A stretch of DNA of 25,826 nucleotides from assembly GCA_022360105.1 (NCBI GenBank), contig JAKSDL010000852.1, positions 1 through 25,826 on the forward strand, written 5' to 3'. This DNA comes from Pseudomonadota bacterium. Its GTDB lineage: Bacteria > SAR324 > XYD2-FULL-50-16 > JAHJRI01. Made by a program: the position numbers and the translations under genes. Below the pieces are notes generated by a model. The model did not search any database. It was not told the DNA's origin and was given only the letters and a program-made list of their open reading frames with translations. This document shows, in pieces, positions 14,991 to 21,784 of the stretch (its first letter is position 1; each line of letters starts with the position of its first letter).

Positions 14991-16080
14991 CCTTGGACTC
15001 CTCTAGTTGCTCCATGATGGCATCAAAAATCTCCCTGGTGCCGGCAGTTCCGCCCAATTCGTAAGGAAGTAACTCACCTCCTTCGAATGCTTTGTCTATA
15101 CCTAATTGTATGAACCGACTGGCCTGGTGAGCTTCCGGAATTCCAGCCTTTTCGCCCAGCCATTCAACCATCATCGCTGCTGACCTAAGCATGGCAACCG
15201 GATTTGCCATACCTTTGCCAATGATGTCAGGGGCTGTGCCGTGACATGGCTGAAAGACCGCGTGATTTTCCCCGATATCTCCGGATGGTGCCATCCCCAT
15301 GCCACCGATTAATGCTGCTCCCAGGTCGGATAAAATGTCTCCGAACATGTTTTCTGCCACCAGAACATCAAATTCCCAGGGAATTTTAACCAGGTTTAAT
15401 GCCATAGCGTCGATATAGCAGTAATCAGCCTTGACGTCAGGGTACTCCTCGGCAATCTCTTTGAATATCTTCCGAAAAAACGCATATGAACTTAACACAT
15501 TCGCTTTGTCCACACAAGTGACTTTACCCGGATACCCGCGACGGGAGCGTTTTCGCGCTAACCTGAATGCATAATGAAATAAACGTTCACAAGCTGCCCG
15601 AGTGATCACGAGGCTGTCTTTGGCTACATCATTCGAATTGTTTTCTCCTGAATTCCGAGCAGCAAAGAGCCCTTCAGTGGATTCTCGTATAATGACAAAA
15701 TCGATCTTGGAGGCTAAAGGGTGGGATAACACTTCAGGCACACCCTGAACGGAGCGGATCGGTCTTAAGCCTGCGAAAAGTCCGAGTCTTTCGCGGAGAT
15801 CAAGTTGGGGAGCAATTTCTCTACCATCAGGATAGCGAACTTCAGGAATTCCCATGGCTCCCAGCAAAATAGCATCTGCCGATTTTGCCTCCTGAAATGT
15901 TGCATCAGGGAAAGCTTCCCCGGTGCGTTGAAACAGATCGGCACCTGCTTCAAGATGCTTGAATTGAAACTGAAACGTTCCCACCTTGTTTGCAACTGCA
16001 TTCAGCAACTCAAGGCAGACAGGCATCACCTCGCGGCCTACGCCATCACCTTCCAATACAGCAATCTGCCAGATCTTCAT
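14947..16080 (-). CDS. Isocitrate/isopropylmalate/tartrate-type beta-hydroxyacid dehydrogenase
   Basis: Member of the beta-decarboxylating dehydrogenase family (PF00180), 377 residues from ATG 16080, which has AAGGAG 9 nt upstream. Visible sites: substrate arginines in LDLRERLGLFAGLRP and RESTEG, catalytic K192 in VDKANVL, metal Asp in DAMALNLVK and in NMFGDILSDLG, and nucleotide site HGTAPDIIGKG. The Tyr that normally protonates the enolate after CO2 loss is Phe here (F139 in RESTEGLF). These enzymes oxidise the hydroxyl beta to a carboxylate and then decarboxylate; on a pentonate this would yield erythrulose. It lies 4 bp after the ABM-domain gene and overlaps the Gfo/Idh/MocA gene by 44 bp. 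Tartrate, malate or isopropylmalate activity cannot be ruled out. Confidence 0.88.
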   Translation of the reverse strand: MKIWQIAVLEGDGVGREVMPVCLELLNAVANKVGTFQFQFKHLEAGADLFQRTGEAFPDATFQEAKSADAILLGAMGIPEVRYPDGREIAPQLDLRERLGLFAGLRPIRSVQGVPEVLSHPLASKIDFVIIRESTEGLFAARNSGENNSNDVAKDSLVITRAACERLFHYAFRLARKRSRRGYPGKVTCVDKANVLSSYAFFRKIFKEIAEEYPDVKADYCYIDAMALNLVKIPWEFDVLVAENMFGDILSDLGAALIGGMGMAPSGDIGENHAVFQPCHGTAPDIIGKGMANPVAMLRSAAMMVEWLGEKAGIPEAHQASRFIQLGIDKAFEGGELLPYELGGTAGTREIFDAIMEQLEESKDVSDRSSRNGVFCS

Positions 16081-16084
16081 TTGA

Positions 16085-16390
16085 TCATGCTCCTTGCCGT
16101 TTTTTGTTGGATTCTTCACGGGTGTCAATTGTTTTGCTGATTACCCAGGGTGATGAAAGCTCCTCAAATTGGAAATAGTGCGCTGTTTTCATATGGTTCA
16201 AAAAAGCTTCCTGTGAGCTATATTCTTCATGAAGGTAAAATCTGGCCGGGTTATTTTGATCAACATACACATCGAATGTTATACAATCCTGCTCCCGTTC
16301 CAGTGAATTCGCCGCCTGTGTTAACACTGCACGATGAAACTCATCTCTGCAATCTTCATGTACTAAAAAATCAACATCGACTATAAACAT
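16085..16390 (-). CDS. ABM-domain protein (putative quinol monooxygenase / LsrG-like)
   Basis: Small ferredoxin-like-fold protein of 101 residues with the antibiotic-biosynthesis-monooxygenase (ABM) pattern: a beta strand at the start (MFIVDVDFLVHEDCRDEF), ARFYLHEEYSSQEAFLNHM in the middle, and a short polar tail. Most such proteins are unassigned. A well-studied relative, LsrG, acts on a phosphorylated C5 diketone in autoinducer-2 breakdown, so a role on a keto-sugar or keto-acid intermediate is possible here. It is the first gene of the minus-strand operon, 4 bp before the dehydrogenase start, and follows a promoter with an embedded operator. Confidence 0.75.
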   Translation of the reverse strand: MFIVDVDFLVHEDCRDEFHRAVLTQAANSLEREQDCITFDVYVDQNNPARFYLHEEYSSQEAFLNHMKTAHYFQFEELSSPWVISKTIDTREESNKKRQGA

Positions 16391-16530
16391 TGATACTCCA
16401 ACTTTAACTTTAGGATATTTTTAATATCGAACCCAATGCAGTCCGGATTCAGGAAAGTGTTTACAGGTAGGCCTCTGGAGGTTTTCAGATGGATTGCTCA
16501 CCTGATTCGCTTTGAAAATAACTCATATTA

Positions 16531-16564
16531 TTTAATGTATACATTAAAGTATTTTTTATGTCAA
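16531..16564 (-). promoter_or_regulatory. 18-bp palindromic operator on the promoter of the dehydrogenase operon
   Basis: TTTAATGTATACATTAAA (16531-16548) is a perfect 18-bp palindrome. On the minus strand a consensus TTGACA (16564-16559) is followed after exactly 17 bp by TATACA (16541-16536), within the palindrome. A repressor bound here would block the promoter of the ABM-dehydrogenase-oxidoreductase operon, and may also act on the SMP-30 gene to the right. The core is identical to that at 6201-6212. The likely ligand-responsive regulator is the FCD GntR protein encoded at 17871. Confidence 0.72.
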
Positions 16565-16683
16565 GATGAGTGATAGATATCATTATATGGCATGACAAAG
16601 AGGCGATCCATCATTATGTTTATGAGAACAGCTTTATAGTATCTTGGATTTTATGTTGAACAGCGTCTCAAGTGTTTTGTGAC

Positions 16684-17658
16684 ATGGCGATGAATGATTT
16701 TAAGGTTGAAGTTGACTCCTTGAAGTTTGTTGGGGAAGGTCTAAATCGACCTGAATGTGTTTTGTGTACGGCAAATGGAGCCATTTATACAGCAGATTGG
16801 AGGGGTGGGGTTTGTCAGATCCTTCCCGATGGTCGGCAATCCTGGATTCTGGCAAATGATTGCTCCTTTGATTTCAAACCTAACGGTATCGCGCTGGAAG
16901 AAACAGGGCATTTTTTAATTGCCAACCTGGGGGCTGATGGCGGTCTGTACAGGCTTTCCCGACAAGGAGAACTGGAAGTTGTTGCCGATGTGATTGACGG
17001 GAAGAAAATACCACCGGCTAATTTTGTGATGAAAGATCGGTATGACAGGATTTGGCTCACGGTTAGTACCTGGCTGAGGCCAAGATCAAGGGGATATCGA
17101 AGAGATGTCGCGGACGGGTTCATCGCCTTGATTGAAAACAAGGAAATCAAAATTGTTGCCGATAACCTTGGATATACCAATGAAGTAAAGATAGATCCTT
17201 CGGGAAATTGGCTTTACGTTATTGAAACATTTGGCAGAAAGCTCAGTCGGTTTGCCCTTAATAAAAGTGGTGTTTTGGGTAAAAAAGAGGTGGTTACTGA
17301 ATTTGGAGAAGGAATCTTCCCGGATGGACTGGCTTTTGATTGTGAAGGTGGTATCTGGATTACCAGTATTATCAGCAACAGGTTGCTAAGGATAGCCCCT
17401 GGGGGTAAGCATCAGCTTATTTTAGAGGATTTGGATCATGATCATGTCAATTCCGCGGAACAAGCATTTAAAGCCGGGGTGCTGGACAGAGAGCATCTTG
17501 ATACGATCAGAAGTAAGAAGTTGAAAAATGTATCCAGCCTTGCCTTTGGGGGAAAAGACCTGAAAACGATCTATTTGGGATGTTTGTTAGGGGATTCTCT
17601 GGCGACCTTCTCTTCACCAGTAGCAGGGGTGCCTCCCCTCCATTGGAATTATTGTTAA
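16684..17658 (+). CDS. SMP-30/gluconolactonase-like lactonase
   Basis: Six-bladed beta-propeller hydrolase of the SMP-30/gluconolaconase/LRE family, about 324 residues, which opens sugar lactones to aldonates using a divalent metal. The metal ligand candidates are Glu in VGEGLNRPECV, Asn in LGYTNEVKID and Asp in GIFPDGLAFD, spaced as in the family. The start is uncertain: ATG 16684, ATG 16690 and GTG 16672 are all in frame and none has a good ribosome site. It is divergent from the dehydrogenase operon, with the palindromic operator in between. Together with a Gfo/Idh/MocA dehydrogenase it could form an aldose -> lactone -> aldonate step. Substrate is not readable from sequence. Confidence 0.85.
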   Translation: MAMNDFKVEVDSLKFVGEGLNRPECVLCTANGAIYTADWRGGVCQILPDGRQSWILANDCSFDFKPNGIALEETGHFLIANLGADGGLYRLSRQGELEVVADVIDGKKIPPANFVMKDRYDRIWLTVSTWLRPRSRGYRRDVADGFIALIENKEIKIVADNLGYTNEVKIDPSGNWLYVIETFGRKLSRFALNKSGVLGKKEVVTEFGEGIFPDGLAFDCEGGIWITSIISNRLLRIAPGGKHQLILEDLDHDHVNSAEQAFKAGVLDREHLDTIRSKKLKNVSSLAFGGKDLKTIYLGCLLGDSLATFSSPVAGVPPLHWNYC

Positions 17659-17870
17659 TCGAGCCATGAGTCAATGCCGTTAAATCATTTGAAGGTATTG
17701 GTTTCGCTTCTCGTGGTCAGTATGACATCTTTCTGGTCAGTATCAATTAAACTAAAAACATTGGCTTTCGAAAGGCTTTGGTGTCGCAGGTTCAGGTTGC
17801 AGGAAAAACGGGCTTATGCTAATTAATACGATTAATCATAACTAATTCACTTCCATTGAGGTTCAGATAA

Positions 17871-18524
17871 ATGTCTTTTGTAAACCAAGCATACGAGACC
17901 ATCAAAAAAAAGATCATCGAGAACCAGTATCCACCCGGATATCAAGCGCTGGAAAGGCAAATGGTTGACGAACTGGGAATGAGCAGGACTCCCATTCGAG
18001 AAGCCTTAATTCGGCTTCACAACGAAGGCTTGGTTGAATTAATTCCCAGAAAAGGAATGCGGGTTGTTCCTCTTTCCCCGGATGATATGAAGGAAATTTA
18101 CGAAGTGCTGTCTGCCCTGGAAGTGGCAGCTGTCGAATTGTTGGGAAAACGCAAACTTACCAAAAAAGAAGTCACTGCCCTGGAAAATCCAATCAATGCG
18201 ATGGATAAGGCGTTGGAAGAGGACAATCTGGAAGGATGGGCAGATGCCGATGCACGCTTCCATCAGGAATTGTTGAAGCAATGCGGTAATAAAAGACTGG
18301 CCAGCATGGCAGCAACTTTGACGGACCAGACCCATAGGGCTCGTCTCACAACCCTGCGCCTCCGACCAAAACCCAGCAAATCTGTTGATGAACATCGGCA
18401 GGTTCTGGAAGCGCTCAAAAAAGGCAACTGGGAAGAAGCAAAAGATATCCACTACCAGCATCGGGCGGCTGCATCCAAAATTATCACCGAGATCCTGTCC
18501 TATTACCGGTTATCTTATCTCTAA
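17871..18524 (+). CDS. GntR-family transcriptional regulator, FCD (FadR-like) subfamily
   Basis: DNA-binding regulator of 217 residues. The N-terminal winged helix-turn-helix (residues about 8-68) includes LERQMVDELGMSRTPIREAL and the wing LIPRKGMRVV. The C-terminal FCD ligand domain has the metal-site pattern D127-H131 (DADARFHQELL), H175 (DEHRQVLEAL) and H197 (HYQHRAA). FCD regulators usually sense organic acids or sugar acids and act as repressors on TNGTNNNACNA-like palindromes. It lies 212 bp after the lactonase gene. The palindromes at 6.2 and 16.5 kb fit its family, and it is the only regulator of this kind here. None of these palindromes is seen in front of its own start. Confidence 0.93.
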   Translation: MSFVNQAYETIKKKIIENQYPPGYQALERQMVDELGMSRTPIREALIRLHNEGLVELIPRKGMRVVPLSPDDMKEIYEVLSALEVAAVELLGKRKLTKKEVTALENPINAMDKALEEDNLEGWADADARFHQELLKQCGNKRLASMAATLTDQTHRARLTTLRLRPKPSKSVDEHRQVLEALKKGNWEEAKDIHYQHRAAASKIITEILSYYRLSYL

Positions 18525-18645
18525 CAATCTATTTTAATTCCTATTGTCATGCGAGGGATATCAGCCTCTGTCAAATGAGTGTCCTGTTTTGCCATTAAAC
18601 TTGAATAATCCATGGTTCATGGATTGACTAAAAGGAGACCGGTTT

Positions 18646-18897
18646 ATGGAATGGGTTTGGTTTATTGCTATTGGAGCTGCAGCAGGCTGGTTGGCTGGTA
18701 AAGTATTCAGCGGTTTTAGCTATGGTTTGTTGGGTAATACTGTAATCGGTGTGATTGGCGCTATTGTTGGGCAGTGGGGATTCAGACAACTTGGAATTCA
18801 TATCGGTCTGGACTATCGGGTGGATTCTCTGATTATGGCGTTTGTGGGCGCTGTTATATTACTGATCTGCCTGGGATTGATTAGACGTGCTAAATAA
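18646..18897 (+). CDS. GlsB/YeaQ/YmgE-family small membrane protein
   Basis: Protein of 83 residues with about three transmembrane helices: WVWFIAIGAAAGWLAGKVF, YGLLGNTVIGVIGAIVGQWG and LIMAFVGAVILLICLGLI, ending in a basic tail. This is the Transgly_assoc / YeaQ family, often induced by stress or late growth, of unknown biochemical role. ATG with GGAG 8 nt upstream. It stands alone, with no apparent functional link to its neighbours. Confidence 0.88.
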   Translation: MEWVWFIAIGAAAGWLAGKVFSGFSYGLLGNTVIGVIGAIVGQWGFRQLGIHIGLDYRVDSLIMAFVGAVILLICLGLIRRAK

Positions 18898-19226
18898 TTC
18901 CAAGAATCACTAATCCAACACAGCTCTTGTTTGCTGATCATGCTGTTTTGTAAAAGAAAATCCCTGGTTTTTTTTGGTAAAAGCAGGATTTCGATTATTT
19001 CCGGCGACGGAGGGTAGGGCGGCTCTACGTGGCCGCCGAAGGATCTGATCGCGAGAATAAATAAAAAACCAGTGCCAGGATTTGTATGGTTAAACCAAAT
19101 CAATGCAAATTTGCAAAGTTGTAGCATTGTAAGGGCCTTTTGGTGAAGTCGCTGAATTTGCGAGACTGGTAGCACAGTTTATAATCGATATTTACTTTCA
19201 ACCGCGTTGCCTGAATTACTAAAACA
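18898..19226. other. 329-bp spacer with a GC-rich REP-like hairpin
   Basis: No gene found. It holds a GC-rich palindrome at 19014-19037 in otherwise AT-rich sequence. The remainder shows no clear promoter or RNA gene; the Nudix gene that follows lacks a visible ribosome site. Confidence 0.5.
19014..19037 (+). repeat. Single REP-like element with GTAG
   Basis: GTAG (19014-19017) is followed directly by GGCGGC (19018-19023), an 8-nt loop TCTACGTG and GCCGCC (19032-19037). The GTAG-plus-hairpin layout is that of a REP element, of a different sequence family from the palindromes at 130-473. Confidence 0.6.
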
Positions 19227-19811
19227 ATGACCTTAAAACCCTGGAAAATCCTAAGCTCCAAATACCTTGTTCAGGATCGCTGGATCAATCTGCGTGCTGA
19301 TCGTTGTGAGACGGCAGAAGGCGCTATCATCGAACCGTTTTATATTTTTGAGAAGGCAGATTGGACTCACGTGGTGCCATTTGATGATGAACAGCGAATT
19401 CTCATTGTCAGGCAATACCGTCACGGTGCTCGTGAAGTATGCGCAGAGATTCCATGTGGTCTGATCGATGATTCGGATGCATCACCTTTGGATGCCGTCA
19501 AACGGGAATTACTGGAGGAAACCGGTTGCGAGGCGAAACGAATTGAGAGTTTGGGTTCAGTCTATGCTAACCCGGCCCGCCAGACAAACAAGGTTCATAG
19601 TTTTATCGCCTTTGGAACCAGGCAGGTAGCTGAGCAACATTTGGACGAAACCGAAGACATCGAATTTGAGTTTGTGGAGATCAATAAATTGATGCAGCTA
19701 ATCGACAGAGGCGAGTTTTCCCAATCCCTGCATATCAGCAGCATTTTCCTGGCTTTACGATATTGCGGGCTGTTGGATAAAGCGTATCATGGCACGAAAC
19801 ACGGGATTTAA
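19227..19811 (+). CDS. Nudix hydrolase, ADP-ribose pyrophosphatase-like
   Basis: Nudix protein of 194 residues. N-terminal strands (WKILSSKYLVQDRWINLRAD) and the QYRHGAREVCAEIPCG segment are typical of ADP-ribose/nucleoside-diphosphate-sugar pyrophosphatases. The Nudix box runs from G78 to G100 (ending KRELLEETG); it has one residue more than the classic spacing, and Asp in place of the first Glu, but keeps the metal-binding REXXEE core. The ATG has no clear ribosome site. Its 3' end overlaps the TtcA-like gene by 23 bp, so the two are probably co-translated. Exact substrate unknown. Confidence 0.87.
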   Translation: MTLKPWKILSSKYLVQDRWINLRADRCETAEGAIIEPFYIFEKADWTHVVPFDDEQRILIVRQYRHGAREVCAEIPCGLIDDSDASPLDAVKRELLEETGCEAKRIESLGSVYANPARQTNKVHSFIAFGTRQVAEQHLDETEDIEFEFVEINKLMQLIDRGEFSQSLHISSIFLALRYCGLLDKAYHGTKHGI

Positions 19812-20535
19812 TAAAAACTGGCGAAAATGGTTTTTGAATGATGTGGTTAAGGCCATCGAAACCTACTCTATGATCAAAGAAGGCGCCGGAGTGTGTGTCG
19901 CACTTTCCGGTGGTAAAGACAGCACAACCCTGCTTTACATCCTGTATTTGTTAACTCGTTATTCCCATTTGAATTTCAACCTTTCAGCGCTCCACATTAA
20001 AACGGACGATTACAATACAGCTTTACTGGGAGAGTTCTGTTCCGAACTGGAAATTCCCTATTACGAATCGCTATTGCGTAAAGATGAGCAGCAGAACAAT
20101 GACAAACCCTGTTACATTTGTTCACGATTAAAACGTGGAGCCATTTCAGAGATATTGGAAGAGAAAGGTATACAAACAGTCGCTTACGGTCACCACGCTG
20201 ATGATATTGCTGAAACCTTTTTTATGAACATCGTGCAAAACCGCAAATTCGGAAGCTTTTCCCCGGTTGTTTCAGTGGAAGGCTCCGGGATGACGATGAT
20301 TCGTCCGTTGATCTATTTGGAGGAAAAGGAGATCCAAAAGATACACAACTATTTTGGTTTGCCGTTGCTGGATCACAACTGCTCTTATGAAGATTTGAAT
20401 CTTCGTGCAGTTTATAAAAATGGTGTGAAAGAATTAAACGATCTGTTAAAAACAGAAGGTTTTTCGAAAAAAATGGTGAATGCATTGGAAAACATCGATT
20501 TAACAAATATCTGGCCTGAGATGAAAAAGGGTTAG
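19789..20535 (+). CDS. TtcA-like tRNA 2-thiocytidine-type thiolation ATPase
   Basis: PP-loop ATPase of 248 residues of the TtcA family, which adenylates a tRNA base and thiolates it using a [4Fe-4S] cluster. The PP-loop SGGKDS is at 40-45; three cluster cysteines are visible, C108 and C111 (CYIC) and C198 (DHNCSYEDLNLR), matching the three-Cys ligand set of TtcA. GHHADDIAETFFMN is the second ATP-site segment. The protein is shorter than E. coli TtcA (about 310), so a TtcA-like paralogue with another tRNA target is possible. The ATG lies inside the Nudix gene (23-bp overlap). The next gene follows after 50 bp. Confidence 0.85.
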   Translation: MARNTGFNKNWRKWFLNDVVKAIETYSMIKEGAGVCVALSGGKDSTTLLYILYLLTRYSHLNFNLSALHIKTDDYNTALLGEFCSELEIPYYESLLRKDEQQNNDKPCYICSRLKRGAISEILEEKGIQTVAYGHHADDIAETFFMNIVQNRKFGSFSPVVSVEGSGMTMIRPLIYLEEKEIQKIHNYFGLPLLDHNCSYEDLNLRAVYKNGVKELNDLLKTEGFSKKMVNALENIDLTNIWPEMKKG

Positions 20536-20585
20536 GTAAAGATATTATCAACCAGGATTCGAAAAATGAATTGGAAAGAAAAAAC

Positions 20586-21779
20586 ATGAAAACAATTGAG
20601 ATAGAAGACAAATATTCGATTCCGTTTTTTAATAAACTGCAAGTTTCTATTACAAAGGGAGAGGGTATCTATGTGTGGGATGAAAACGGGAATCGTTATT
20701 TCGATATGACGGCCGGTTGGGGAGTGACCAGCCTGGGCCATGCTCATCCTGTTATAATCAATGCTGTGTGTGAGCAAAGCAAACAGATCATACAGAATCC
20801 AAGCTCCGGATTAACTTATTCACCAGCCAGGGCTCGACTTCTGGATCTGTTTTCCCACATTCTTCCTCAAGGGTTGACACGAGTGTTTTTTTTTTTTTTT
20901 TTTTCCGAGGCTAACGATGCGGCCTTAAAATTGGCCCGCAAAGTCAGCGGAAGAAAAGACGTGATCTCAACCAACCTGAGTTTTCACGGCAGAACCATCA
21001 GCACTGCTTCAGCAACGGGACAGGCAAAGCATCGGGAAAAATTTAATCCCATCATGCCAAATTACAAATTCGTTCCTTACAATGATCTTGAAGCCTTAAA
21101 AAACGAGCTGAATGAAAACACTGCAGCCGTCATCCTGGAGCCCATTCAAGGTGAAGGGGGGGTAAATATCTCTTTGGCGGATTATTTAAAACAGGTTTCC
21201 GACCTTTGTGAACAGAACGGCACTTATCTGATCATAGATGAAGTACAAACCGGGTTCTGTCGAACTGGCTCCATGTTTGCCATCGACGGTATGGGTCTCA
21301 AGGTTGATTTTTTAACCATGGCGAAAGGCATGGGAGGAGGTTTCCCCATTGGTGGATTTGCTGTCTCGGAAGACATTGCAGCAAAGATTGAAAAAGGTGA
21401 TCACGGCGGAACCTATTGCGGCAATCCTCTGGCTTGCGCAGTGGCCCATGGAGTGATTAGCTATCTCAAAGACAACAACATCGCCGAGAAGGTAAATAAA
21501 CTCGGTGAATGGACCCTCAAACAATTGCAAGATATCCGGAAAAAATATCACGATCTGGTAGAGGAGGTCAGGGGAAAAGGATTATTGATTGCGGTTCAAT
21601 TTAGAGATGCTCACCAGGCCGGTGCTGTCTATCAAAAATGTCTTGAAAATAAACTGATGCTCAATTTAACCCAGGAGAGAATCATTCGGTTTTTTCCGTC
21701 GTTGCTTATCACAGAAAAAGAAATGTCAGAAGGCCTGGAGATCTTCAATAAAGCATTGGAAAAGACCGTTCAGCAGTAA
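20586..21779 (+). CDS. Class III PLP-dependent aminotransferase (acetylornithine/ornithine-like) with a disrupted phosphate-binding loop
   Basis: Aminotransferase of 397 residues from ATG 20586 (GGAAAG upstream; an in-frame TTG at 20571 is less likely). Class III features: DMTAGWGVTSLGHAHP near the start, IIDEVQTGF with D218 holding the pyridine nitrogen, and K247 in LTMAKGMGGGFP, the Schiff-base lysine. At residues 101-106, where the family has V-F-F-(T)-N-S-G-(S/T)-E-A-N, there are six Phe before S107-E108-A109-N110. They are encoded by a run of 19 T, and the reading frame and length are kept. Those missing residues normally bind the PLP phosphate. This is either a sequencing or assembly error or an impaired enzyme. 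Substrate not determined. Convergent with the next gene, 5 bp apart. Confidence 0.85.
   Translation: MKTIEIEDKYSIPFFNKLQVSITKGEGIYVWDENGNRYFDMTAGWGVTSLGHAHPVIINAVCEQSKQIIQNPSSGLTYSPARARLLDLFSHILPQGLTRVFFFFFFSEANDAALKLARKVSGRKDVISTNLSFHGRTISTASATGQAKHREKFNPIMPNYKFVPYNDLEALKNELNENTAAVILEPIQGEGGVNISLADYLKQVSDLCEQNGTYLIIDEVQTGFCRTGSMFAIDGMGLKVDFLTMAKGMGGGFPIGGFAVSEDIAAKIEKGDHGGTYCGNPLACAVAHGVISYLKDNNIAEKVNKLGEWTLKQLQDIRKKYHDLVEEVRGKGLLIAVQFRDAHQAGAVYQKCLENKLMLNLTQERIIRFFPSLLITEKEMSEGLEIFNKALEKTVQQ
20886..20904. repeat. Homopolymer of 19 T inside the aminotransferase gene
   Basis: Nineteen consecutive T replace the codons expected for F-F-T-N-S-G. The tract sits at the most conserved loop of the protein, which is not a likely place for a natural microsatellite. 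Confidence 0.9.
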
Positions 21780-21784
21780 CGGAT

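Noticed and set aside
20886..20904. Poly-T run as an intrinsic terminator
   Set aside because: It lies in the middle of a gene in the sense direction with no GC-rich hairpin before it, and the frame continues through it.
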